64,000 nucleotides of DNA from Tethya wilhelma (Eukaryota; Porifera; Demospongiae; Tethyida; Tethyidae). The position numbers and the translations under genes are program-made. This document shows positions 1-9,479 of this stretch, in pieces. The notes beneath the pieces are model-generated. The model searched no databases. It saw only the letters and a program-made list of their open reading frames with translations, and was not told the DNA's origin. Location: assembly GCA_964030475.1 (NCBI GenBank), contig CAXIPT010000009.1:4702433-4766432 (forward strand), written 5' to 3'. Each line of letters opens with the position of its first letter. The first letter of the stretch is position 1.

Positions 1-1480
1 GTGCAATGCTTAGTCCATATTCATGGTTGGATGTTCAAGGCCCACCATGAGTAATTTAAGGTGTAGCCATTTTTCACGCCTGTCTTTAGTGGTTGTGTGT
101 GTCCATCTCCACCAGTCGACTCAGCTGTGAATGAGTACCTGAAATTTTCTAGGGACCAAACTGGCCTCAATCTGACAGTTCTCACATATCAGCAGTGTGG
201 CCCAGGTGGGGTCCCCCTGACGTCCACACTACCTGCTGAGAGAACTGTTAGTCCCCCTGCAAGCTCCTAGCCCAGTTCCAGGGGAATGCCATAGCCCGGC
301 TTCTCGTGCCTTCTCAATGCACAGGCAAGCTGGCCCTTGGGTCAGCCAAAATGGTTGTATTTGTGGTTTGGTGTGTGTACATGATTCCAAACATGATTTG
401 TGGACAACATAACTTGCTACACAAAACTTTCATTAGCCTCATCTGTAAATTTCTGTAATTTGCCACTTAGACAACCATATCAGTAATCTCCACCACAAAC
501 AAACAATCATGCATTAGCACAACACCATGCAGTCTTCTTCCCATGCATGCATAATTGTACAATCTTGTTAATTAAGGACTAGCCATGTAATTCACGGGTA
601 TTTCAATCCAAATATGCAAAGGAAAATTTAGCGAAAAACTGAACATCACATAGCAATGCATTCTGCTGGCTCAGAGCAACAGCTTGCTTTACATGTGCAC
701 TTTATGAATACCATTACAAACAAATTGAAGCAGTAAACATAGCTGAAAATGCTTGCCTTTGCTAATTCTTTTCGTCTTTGCTTGAGCATCTACTGGAACT
801 GAGATACAATGTAAACAGTGAACTAACCTTCTTTGAACCCTCCTCTTTGAAAGAGTGAAGTTTTCCAAAAGAAACATGATAATTTTTTTACTACTACCTG
901 GATAGAAGCTTTCAGTATGCTATACTCTTTATTTTTTGAGATGGTAGTTTGAGGGAGTGAATAGCATGTATAATTAGTTATTCATGATACAGAGTAGTAA
1001 AATTTGATACAAAGCAGCAATATTTGTGTAAAAAGAGCCTATTTTGGTCATCAACAAAATGTATACATAATGAGCAACTTAAATATTCATGACCTATTGA
1101 TCATTAAGTTAAAAACCTCTCAGGATTTACTGGCATGTAACATAATAGTACATTATGGTAGTTCATGCAAACATATTTGCATCTCATTTTTTTCTTTTGG
1201 TTGGACCAAGGCAAATTATTCTGAACCGGTTGCTTATTGAACTGGCAAGCATGCACATCACAGTTTTTGCTGGTCTGGTAGCTATGTGAGTACAGCAGGA
1301 CGGCTTGTCTGTCAAGACCACGATGGCGTCTTTAAAGTTCAGTCAGCTCTCTTCAAGCTTCTCACTCATACCAGTGTTGCTGAGAGGGTTCTTTTCTGTC
1401 ATTCATGGTGTTTCCACTTCTGGTGGTGTCAAGAATAGTTTTAATATCATAAAATTAATATAAGCTTATTTGTATTGAAT
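1..1480. other. No gene recognised
   Basis: AT-rich sequence with only short open frames that show no recognisable protein pattern, no splice-site pairs around a convincing exon and no inverted repeat that I could close. I see nothing I can support here. Confidence 0.5.
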
Positions 1481-2505
1481 ACCATGGTTTTCGTTTGACT
1501 TATATTTCTGTGCAAAGTGCTGCGGACACACATACACAGGGATTGCCAAACCAACAAGCCTATAACCAAATATTTATTCTATCAAGGCCACACAAGAAGA
1601 TGAAAAAGTTCTTAATCAGATACCTACTCACGAACAATTACCTAACCAAACCCACATTTTCTAACGATCCACTCAATAGTAAACAAATCAACTTCTAGCC
1701 CTAAGCAAACACCACTGCCATATACTGAACCATGCAATCACTCGTAAGAGATCAGTGCATGTATGCATGTAAACCCATAAAACTAAGAAAGAGATACTGT
1801 GATTCAAATGAACCTCAACCAGTCCAATTTAAACTGAAAACCAAATTAAATTCCGAAAGTTAACCGTCCAGAATGACTAAATATACCAAAACTATCTACA
1901 TCTCTCTCACTATATACAGCCATTATAACTGTTACACCTAGCCAAGCCATTCACCAATCTGATTCCACAGCTAGCTGAAATCCATACACAGAGATGCTAT
2001 AAACAAAAAATTATTCAAGAATGACATTATGAAGCCCAGCGAAAACCAGGAAATACTAAAACATTAAAGAGTGATAGGAAACCCAGCCAGAAAAATAATA
2101 CCATGTACCACTGAGGAACCAGAATCCAAAGTGAAATATTATGCATACCAAACGTATTGTCCCACTATCACTCCTTCCAACCAAACCTTTCACCATTCCT
2201 CTAACAATCAAGCCAAACTAGTTGTTCAAAATTCAGCAACCTGAATTAATTACAATAATTGCAAAACCGTGGAATCTGGATGTGCTCAACCACACACATA
2301 TCAAAATCAGCCAATAACAAACTATAATGAGAATATTATAATAATTCCCTCTGAGCAGACAAAACCATTCTCTTTCACTAGCAACCACACCGATAATCTT
2401 TATCTCGAGACGCTAAAAGCGTACGCTAATGCAACCACAGAAATGCACGCGTGCGCATTAAACACGCTCTACTAAATAAAAAAGAAGGAAATCACACGAG
2501 CTTCA
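1480..2505 (+). other. A/C-rich leader of a retroelement-like unit
   Basis: The plus strand is strongly A- and C-rich and poor in G, a skew that continues without a visible break through the hammerhead-like motif at 2506 and the ORF at 2631. This suggests one unit of 1.9 kb or more. Short open frames here (for example 2269-2475) have no recognisable similarity. Reading it as the 5' region of a retroelement is inference. Confidence 0.3.
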
Positions 2506-2561
2506 CAGTCATTACTTCCTGCTGATGAAGACTACTGGTCGAAACATGTTCGGGAAGACTG
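2506..2561 (+). ncRNA. Hammerhead-ribozyme-like motif
   Basis: The hammerhead core is present in order: CTGATGA at 2522-2528 and GAAA at 2541-2544, followed by the self-complementary ACATGT at 2544-2549. Stem I is formed by 2515-2521 (CTTCCTG) with 2551-2557 (CGGGAAG), seven pairs including one wobble, and can extend by CAGT (2506-2509) with ACTG (2558-2561). Stem II is short: GAC 2530-2532 with GTC 2538-2540, leaving A2529 unpaired next to the core, which is a weakness. Stem III cannot close alone and would need a second copy, as reported for hammerheads of Penelope-like elements and retrozymes. Predicted cleavage would lie after T2550. Self-cleavage is unproven. Confidence 0.5.
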
Positions 2562-2630
2562 AACCAGAAGACTGAAGAACATCCAACCCAAGGAGAACAG
2601 GAGGCCTGAAGGTCCAAGAATAAAATTCAT

Positions 2631-3387
2631 ATGTCGAGCAAAACGGCTACCAATGGTGGACAGGTAGCCGTCCAAAATTGCTCTAAACCGGAAAGTTTAA
2701 ACATTATGATACCAGTTAAAAGCCAGACCGAAGAGATGGTCAGCCAAAAGAGGCTAAACAGACCTCACAATCTACAGGAGCATCAGCCTGGTACACCACC
2801 GCTCACACCTGGCGACCCTTTACCAACAACTACAAATGATAGCCAAACTGAGAAAGAACAGAATATTATCAAGCCCATTGAATCATCCATGGTATTGGGA
2901 GAAATGCCAAACTGGGCAGATGCTTCACCAAGTGTAGAAGATATGCAACCAGATAATTTCATTATACATCAAATGACACAATACAGAGATATTAAACAAA
3001 AACATGACATTCAAGATGAAGGAAAAAACGGAGAACAAGAGACATCCAACGTATCAGAGAAACACCACGGTCAGAGAGAAGAAAGCATGGAACGTCACGA
3101 GTTTGCAGATCACAGGGCAGCACACCAAGAACTCACTAGACGACTGGAGGAAACAAATGTCGAAACTGAATGGCACAAAATCCAAAAAGTAACCACAATG
3201 AAACTTACAGCACTTCTCGTAAGGCACTATACAAATATAATCAAGCAACACAAACAAATAATCAACCAAATCCAGGAGGAAATAAAAGAAATGCTGCCAA
3301 TCAGCACAAAGAGCCAAAACTTGATCACAGAATGGAACAAAATACACAGGAATTCACTGAACAAAGTAAAACCTCTCAGAGAAAAAC
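2631..3387 (+). CDS. Retroelement-type ORF, coiled-coil rich, cut off by an N
   Basis: An ATG-initiated frame of about 252 codons, open until the N at 3388, where the assembly joins unrelated sequence. The stop after 3400 is therefore not trustworthy. The product is hydrophilic and rich in Gln, Glu, Lys and Asn. The N-terminal half is low in complexity; the C-terminal third (about residues 180-250) looks helical, with Ile/Leu spaced through Gln/Lys/Glu runs, consistent with a coiled coil. No zinc knuckle, protease or polymerase motif is visible. It lies 70 bases after the hammerhead-like motif. I read it as an ORF1/gag-like protein of a retroelement by context only. Confidence 0.4.
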
Positions 3388-3537
3388 NACTACTTTATTG
3401 GTTGTCATTATAAGATGAGCAAGCAAGTAAATTTTGGCTCCTGAGATGCTTCACTTTACTCAAAGCATAGATTATAGGCTACCATATGCACGCAAACTCA
3501 AATGTGATTCATAAAACTATGAACAACAAATGAGAAT

Positions 3538-3758
3538 AAACATGTAAAAAAAACATTGGAAATGGCCAAATCATAAAAAGAAAGCAAACAATGGCTGTTT
3601 GAGTGTGTAAAGAATTATTCCTGTGAACAACATGAGGGACTTGAGATGGGAAGAGAGTAGATAGCCCATGCAGGAAGAATTCTGCACACACTCAAACAGC
3701 CATTTCTTCTTGTTTGCTTTCTTTTTCAATGTTTTTTCGTTATTTTTCTTTTACTTGT
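3538..3758. mobile_element. MITE family A, copy 1
   Basis: Inverted repeat whose arms run from the ACATGTAAAAAAAACATTGG end inward to a GAATTCTTCC-like core. The left arm reads AAACATTGGAAATGGCC...AACAATGGCTGTTTGAGTGTGT, and the right arm mirrors it (ACACACTCAAACAGCCATT...TTTTTACTTGT). No coding potential. The same family recurs at 6469-6731, 35451-35535, 41534-41733 and 52064-52337. This copy is diverged at its right end. Confidence 0.75.
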
Positions 3759-3759
3759 A

Positions 3760-5387
3760 TGATGGTCAATTCCACCACATTTGCTGGATCTTGAAACTTC
3801 TCCATACTAATGTCTATCTTAATTTATATCGGTTCAGGTCTTGTTGGTATTGGCAGGAGAGAATGCTTTCTGTGGAGGAGTTGATCGTTCACCTTTTTTG
3901 TTCGTGGCACAACTTGTTAACTGTTGTAGACTTAGTGCAAGTTATTGCTGCTGAGAGCTACATGTACATACATGTACATATTTGCTGCTGGAAATTGTTA
4001 GACTTGTAAACAATTGGTTCGAATGTATCCTCTATTAATGCCTGGTCCAAAATTTGTTTGTGTGCTGTTGGCATTTGATTCTGTGTTCAGGGTACAGGTA
4101 ATGGTATCATGGTTTGTTGTGTCATCTGTGATTAACTAAATGCAACTTGTTGCTGAACATGAGTGGCACTGCGATCTGCTCCATCAACAGGTTGTGGAGG
4201 AAGGGAAATTCGTGTATTTAGACAGTAATATTATAACAGGTAAACCGAAGGCAAGATGGAAGAATACATAGAAGAGTAGATTCTAACCACAAAATACATT
4301 TGTGATGTCTAAAAGTGGCTCTTAAAATTCCAGTTTAGGAGTGGTTTGGCTAGGGATGCCTGTCTTCTCTTCAATAATTGAGTCATCATGAGTATTTGAT
4401 ATCATAGCTTGAAATGTGTGACTCTGTTATGTTGAGGGTAGTTCTCACAACTGAGTGGCTTTTCTTTGTTAGTAGGTTTAATACCTTCCCAGTGGTAGTT
4501 AGATTTACTAGTATAGTGAAGAATGAACAATGGAACTTGAAAAATGCTACAGTAGCATAAACCTCTACCTGAGTTGCCCATGTTTTAGGCCTATCCATTT
4601 TGGAGATGCGATCTTCACTCAGTGTTAGCCATGAGGTAGCTGCTGAATAGAGTAAAGTTGAAGTTTTTAAATCTCTCAATCATTGATCGAACACTGTAAT
4701 AATTTACAGTATAGTTGGTGAGACAGACTCCTGAAGAAACAATTTCTATCTGCCTTTGTCTTCATGATCTCTCTCCCATTGTTGAGAAACGTGGTACATG
4801 ACCAATGATAGTTCCAGTTCGATCTTTAAAATAGCATCAGCAAACAAATCTTTTGTATTACCATTTTCCTGGCGTGTCTTTAACTCTTGATGTAAAACTG
4901 GTGTCCAAAGCCTTTGTGGTAACCATGAATAGCGCTGTCAAAAGTGTGCTCAAAGGCACTGGAAGCTGCAGAGGGCATAGTGTACTTTTTTCTTTTCAAG
5001 TCGTTTTTTTTGTTAGCTCCGCCCTAATACGACCATATGAACTTGAGAATTGTTTTCTGGTTCTAAGCTAATTCAAAGTTTGTGAATTATTTTTTCTGGT
5101 TCTGTAATTAGAATGAAGATGCAGTATTTTGAGGAGGGCATCAATTAGAAAATCAATTCTTTACCATCATGATAGTTTTTAGAAGCTAATTATGGGAGAG
5201 AATATTTCGAAAATTGTAACAAGTTAATTTTTGTTAATGGCCTTGTTTACACAGAAACGCTGTCTCGATAAAAGTTTGCATTTCGAATGAGCGTTGTCTA
5301 TGCGTTTACACTACGTGTTTAGAATTCACGTGGGCTGCAAGCTGCCGGCTGCAGCTGTGTGATCAGTCATAGCTTCAACGAACACAC
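3760..5387. other. No gene recognised
   Basis: Only short, unconvincing open frames on either strand. The last 150 bases (from about 5236) may be the 5' flank of the SANT-like pseudogene that follows. Confidence 0.4.
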
Positions 5388-6210
5388 CAAGGAATTTGTC
5401 TGGACGGACGATGAAGTGGAGCTGTTACTAGGTGTAGCGAACGACTACAAAACTTAGTAGGCTGCTGAATGTATCGATTGGGAGTCTATCAAGAGTAAAT
5501 ATTCTGACATTTTGGTACTCTTCTTAGTAAGTTACGTGAGGACGGAGCTGAAGCGGCGACCAACAAAGATTATCCCCAGAAGAGGGATCAGATCGCCCAG
5601 AAAACAATTACATCAAAGATTAAAGCTATCAGGACGAAGTTCAGGCAGGTTGTTGACTCTGGAAGAAAAAGTGGTCATGGCAGAGTAGTGCTTTTGTTTT
5701 ATGAACATTGCGAGAAGATATGGGGAGGCAGTCCTGCAACGGAACAGCTAGGGAGGGGAGTTGAGAGTTGGGATTTACAGGAAGAAGAAAATCTTCCAGA
5801 ATTTGAAAGCACCAACAACAATTATCTTGAGAAAACTGTGGAACCAGAAGATTGCAATAGCTCAAGGCAAGTGTTACAGCAATGGAGACAGCTCTTAGAT
5901 GATAAGTTAGCCAAGGAAAAGCTGAAAAGAAAGTTCCCATTGACACCCAACTTTTGGGTTGTGCTAAAGAAGACCTTGAAGTTAAGAAGAAACCGATAAA
6001 GACAATGGAAGATATGGACCAACATTCCTCCGATAACATGACAAAGATGGCACAAAATATGGAAAAACTTACTGAATCTATTTCTGATGGATTCAGCATG
6101 CTAAACAATTTCCTTACATCTCAACAGCATACCTACGCCCATCCCCACCAGTGTCCTTACTCTTTTATGCCCCTGGTCCCAGTGTCAATCCATGGCCCCC
6201 TACCTCTCGT
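5388..6210 (+). pseudogene. SANT/Myb-like DNA-binding protein of Harbinger-associated type, decayed
   Basis: The three reading frames together spell one protein that I recognise from cnidarian and sponge gene sets. It starts with a Myb/SANT-like segment (WTDDEVELLLGVANDYK at about 5403, then DWESIKSKYSDIL), continues with a basic block near 5590-5640, and carries the hallmark SGHGRVVLLFYEHCEKIWGG at 5672-5731 followed by an acidic helical C-terminus. Breaks seen: two tandem TAG stops at 5455-5460, a frameshift near 5510 and another near 5960. A MITE at 6217 cuts the 3' end. Such Myb-like proteins accompany PIF/Harbinger transposases in several lineages; no transposase partner is visible here. 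Confidence 0.65.
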
Positions 6211-6216
6211 GATGAA

Positions 6217-6436
6217 TACCGTATAGCACAAAAATTTGGCAGATTTTAATATTGGCGGATTGGCGGTTTTGGTAAGGACCGCCAATATTAAATCCGCTAA
6301 ACAGTTATTTTTGCGCATACACATACAGAATAAATGTATTGCTGCATGCGCAAACGACAAAATAAAATCCGCCAATCATGAAATTTTTGACAATCCGCCA
6401 AATTTTATTCCTGCCAATATTTTGCGCTATACGGTA
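6217..6436. mobile_element. MITE with CCGTATAGC termini, TA target duplication
   Basis: Both ends read TACCGTATAGC going inward, followed by (A/G)CAAAA and an inverted GCCAA/ATATTGGCGG motif repeated in both arms. TA flanks each end. No ORF that makes sense. Related ends occur at 22803-23011 and, more diverged, at 37292-37890. The TA duplication fits a Tc1/mariner-like or ISL2EU-like mobiliser, but no transposase is visible. Confidence 0.75.
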
Positions 6437-6468
6437 GCATTGTGCATCATGGTGAGTCCTGATGTATA

Positions 6469-6731
6469 ACAAGTAAAAAAAACATTGGAAATGTAATAAG
6501 ACACAGGAATGGCTAAATCGTAAATAGAACGCAAACAAGATGGAATGGCTGTTAGAGTGTGTAGAATTCTTCCTGTATGGGCTGCATTTAACAATCTCCT
6601 TATTGATTCTGAGACTCATTTTGCCCACAGGAAGAATTCCTTACACACTCTAACAGCCATTCCATCTTGTTTGCGTTCTTTTTACGATTTAGCCATTCCT
6701 GTGTCTCATTACATTTCCAATGTTTTACTTG
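6469..6731. mobile_element. MITE family A, copy 2 (well preserved)
   Basis: Near-perfect foldback of about 110 bases per arm: ACAAGTAAAAAAAACATTGG inward through AGACACAGGAATGGCTAAAT, GCAAACAAGATGGAATGGCT and TTAGAGTGTGTAGAATTCTT, mirrored from 6627 to 6731. The loop is only about 50 bases. It lies 33 bases downstream of the previous MITE. Confidence 0.85.
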
Positions 6732-6860
6732 ATTTTCACTTGCAGACCTAATTTTGTCAATTAGAGTGGATTAGCACTTACAGTAAATTACTATGAGCAA
6801 CAAAAATTATTCATATTTCAGACATGTAATGCTGAGTAATGTCATGCAGGTATCACGTAC

Positions 6861-6992
6861 CAATAGATTTTGTCCTAATGCTGGTTTGAACCCTAGCATT
6901 TTTCCTTTCTGGGGCAGCTTGAACTCCAGCATCACATTGGAGTTGATCATTAGTTGGTGCTGCCTCAGATGATATTGGCTCTTGTGGGAGTT
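6861..6992 (-). CDS. Candidate second exon of the THAP gene
   Basis: On the minus strand an open exon lies between an acceptor AG at 6994-6993 and a donor GTACGTG at 6860. It reads LPQEPISSEAAPTNDQLQC and continues through a basic stretch ending RTKSI. A donor GTAAGC follows 7136 in the THAP ORF, and joining the two keeps frame. However, a TAG lies just before that donor, so the spliced message would be interrupted. Either the gene is a recent pseudogene or the first exon is used alone. Confidence 0.35.
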
Positions 6993-7136
6993 CTGGTTCA
7001 TTCAGTAATCCAGTTATTATCTAGTAGTATAGTAAGTATAGACATGAGCATTGATACTAGCTAGCTTGAAACTTGAATACTATTTTTAATTCTGTCCTGT
7101 ATAATTATATGCATTGCAAGATCTACTAGGCTTACT

Positions 7137-7541
7137 CTAGATCTCTCTCTTCTCATAAGCAGCTCTCTTTGGCATTGAACCATCATGGGTGGAGCTGCTT
7201 GATGATCTCTCTCGAGAAAGTAGAGCCTCAGAACTTGGTCCTGCACTGCTAGCCGATGCTGTGGGCCTCTGGAATACAGTTGGAATGGCATCAGATTTAA
7301 GTCTTCTTCTCTTCTGCATGCCCATCTGAGAAGCAAGCTCTGAGTCAGGCTCAAAGCAGGTAACCTCAAAATGGTCACTGCACAACACACTATGTTTACT
7401 TGGACCTGACCAATTTGCTCTTGTTCTTTCTACTTGTTTCACCCATTGGCAACGTAAAACAGGATCTTTGGGAAACTTAAAAAGACTGACATTGTCACTA
7501 TATGTGTTAGAACATCCAGCAGCAACGCAGCGCTTCACCAT
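7137..7541 (-). CDS. THAP-type zinc-finger protein
   Basis: A 134-codon frame starting at the ATG at 7541; the longer open frame upstream has no support. The THAP (C2CH) signature is complete: MVKRCVAAGCSNTYSDN at residues 1-17 gives the first cysteine pair, followed by the conserved W/P positions, CSDHF at about residue 58 gives the last Cys and His, and the family's closing AxPTxF motif appears as DAIPTVF. The remainder is Ser-rich and low in complexity. THAP fingers bind DNA and occur both in host regulators and in P-element-like transposases; no transposase domain is visible here. The start lies 391 bases from the oppositely oriented SAP/SWIM-like gene, giving a head-to-head pair. A TAG ends the frame just before a good donor, so truncation is possible. 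Confidence 0.75.
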   Translation of the reverse strand: MVKRCVAAGCSNTYSDNVSLFKFPKDPVLRCQWVKQVERTRANWSGPSKHSVLCSDHFEVTCFEPDSELASQMGMQKRRRLKSDAIPTVFQRPTASASSAGPSSEALLSRERSSSSSTHDGSMPKRAAYEKREI

Positions 7542-7823
7542 GGTGGCTAGAAAACAACAACAAGCTATGCTTTGTGCTGTGTTCTTTGCGCTGAGAACTC
7601 GAGTGCGTTCCCCCCGTGACATCACACGTAAACCCCGCCCATCAAGGAAATACATTTCAATCTTATTTTTCAGTGATTTTTTAGCTCAATTCTAGGGGCT
7701 ATTGCCCACTGTAGACTTGCAATAAAAAAAACAAGCTTGATTTTCCAACTGTACACCACTTGAGCTACAATTTGATACCAAAAAATAATTTTTTCAGTTT
7801 TTCATGTCAGCCCCCCTTTAATT

Positions 7824-8730
7824 GACCCTAACGTAAAACTAGAGGCATAGATCAACACGTTGCATGTTGAAGCGTTCAAATCCAACGTAGCGTTCTTGAG
7901 TTTGAAGTGACTGAAGTTTGATAATCATAGAATGGCAGCAAAAGAAGTGCAGAGAACACTAACTCCTACTGATATACCTGAAGCTGACCATTCCGAGCCT
8001 TTCGATAAGCACACTGTGTGGCTGTTGTGTAGAGGCATCAATGTGCCAAGGTCTTGGAGAAAGCAGCAAGTAATAGACAGGTACGCTTGCAATATTTATT
8101 ATAGAGTGTGTCTAGTTACACAAGTACGAGCTATAGTTGTATACTTCTGTGCACCCTGCCTGTTTATAGAATACAGCAAGTCAAACATGATTTCATCCCT
8201 GCGGTTGATATGGATGGATCAGATGTATACAAGAAATACATCTCTCTTGCTGAAGCTGGATAACAAGTTGCTCGACGAGGGCCACCATCTTCTCCTCTTA
8301 CAGAATGGAAACTGGTCTCTTAAGCCACATGTAAAGACGTTGGTATTCATATTCCTCTTGTGACGTCAGGTAAACATTAAAATATCTCACTTCACTTACG
8401 CTAATATTTGTTTACTTGCTGATTTTTTTCCCCTTCATTTTATATTTCTACTGTAAGTTTGGTATATATTTACCTTGCTGGACATTTGGGCCATTATGGT
8501 GACCAGGATGCTTTTAGGGCACTTGCGCAAGGATACACTCATTGGGCTTCTGGGTTATTACAACAAATGGAAGTGAATGTGTCGCACCCAGTTTACAGTC
8601 ATGTTTGCTGTCAGATGAAGCCTTCTATGAAGCATTGTTTGTAAACTGTGTACATGCTTTGGGATGAGAAGGAGAATTAGCAACCATTTGCTCAGCTACT
8701 TGTGAATGTACTGCAGGGTATGTTCATCAT
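7824..8730 (+). pseudogene. SAP/SWIM-type transposon-like gene, copy 1 (5' exons only)
   Basis: Three exons are visible: about 7932-8080 (ATG start, ends at donor GTACGC, phase 2), about 8170-8369 (donor GTAAAC) and about 8457-8717 (ends CECTAG at donor GTATGT). Exon 1 carries a SAP-like helix (TVWLLCRGINVPRSW), exon 3 a region ending ICSATCECTAG, the first half of a SWIM-type CxC zinc motif. These are the N-terminal parts of a YqaJ/SWIM protein family common in cnidarians and sponges. Breaks: TAA near 8262, TAA near 8319 and a frameshift near 8630. A 15-base in-frame loss removes SQLRW, which copy 2 keeps. The downstream exons are absent. Confidence 0.65.
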
Positions 8731-8744
8731 TTTATACATCACAC

Positions 8745-9330
8745 ACATGTACACTCTCTCTCACACACACACAATCATTGAATTTAATCAAAATTTTTGT
8801 GCTTACATGCATCTGGCCTATTGTCACACATGTTTGTTTACTAGTATTTCCTATGATGGGTAAATGAAACCAAATACATGATTGTTTTGAACTTTTCATG
8901 CACTTTGGTCATTTCTATGTGTGATCATTCCATTTAATACCCACCTGCTAACCTTATACTCAAGTTTATAGGTACTAACTTGCTTTTTGTCTTCTTCTTG
9001 AGTTATCTCTTGGCTTTCTTCTTCTTTTGCAGTACTTGGAAGAAATTTTTTGTGAGGCTTCTTTATAGGTAATTACTTGCTTGTTGTCTTCTTCTTGAGT
9101 TAGCTTTTGGCTTATTCTTTGCTTGCAGGACTTGGAAAAAAATTTTAAGGGGCGCTTCATCAGTATGCAAATATTCTACTACAAACTCATTTCACTACAA
9201 CGTGCAACATGAATAATTATGACACAGAGAGTATATGGAGTGATTGCAGTACACCATAGCAACATATTCATTGACATTTTTTGCATAGTAACTGTATTGA
9301 GCGATCGGTTTTTATAGGCTATATCTAACC
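8745..9330. other. No gene recognised; CT/AAG-rich internal duplication
   Basis: Contains a (CA)n-like stretch at about 8745-8775 and two similar 60-80-base stretches (about 8975-9060 and 9070-9160) sharing ACTTGCTT..GTCTTCTTCTTGAGTTA. I see no gene. Confidence 0.4.
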
Positions 9331-9445
9331 TAGCCGAATCAAATTTTGTTTTCCGCATCTACTTATGACGTAATTGCAAAAGAAACAATAATCGTGATTT
9401 TTACCGGCAAATACATCTGGTCTGTTTTCCAAAATTGGGTCACAT
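9330..9445 (-). mobile_element. Terminal fragment of a DNA transposon (TGTGACC end)
   Basis: Reading inward on the minus strand from about 9440 the sequence is TGTGACCCAATTTTGGAAAA. Almost the same 25 bases open in the opposite orientation at 14414. The orientations make 9440 a right end and 14414 a left end, so they belong to separate insertions rather than one 5-kb element. Confidence 0.4.
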
Positions 9446-9479
9446 AGTTTGCCTTGAAAACATTTCCTAGCACAAAAAA

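Noticed and set aside
6870..6900. GGTTCAAACC, a tRNA B-box-like motif on the minus strand
   Set aside because: No A box at the right distance and no acceptor-stem pairing; the region also reads as an exon.
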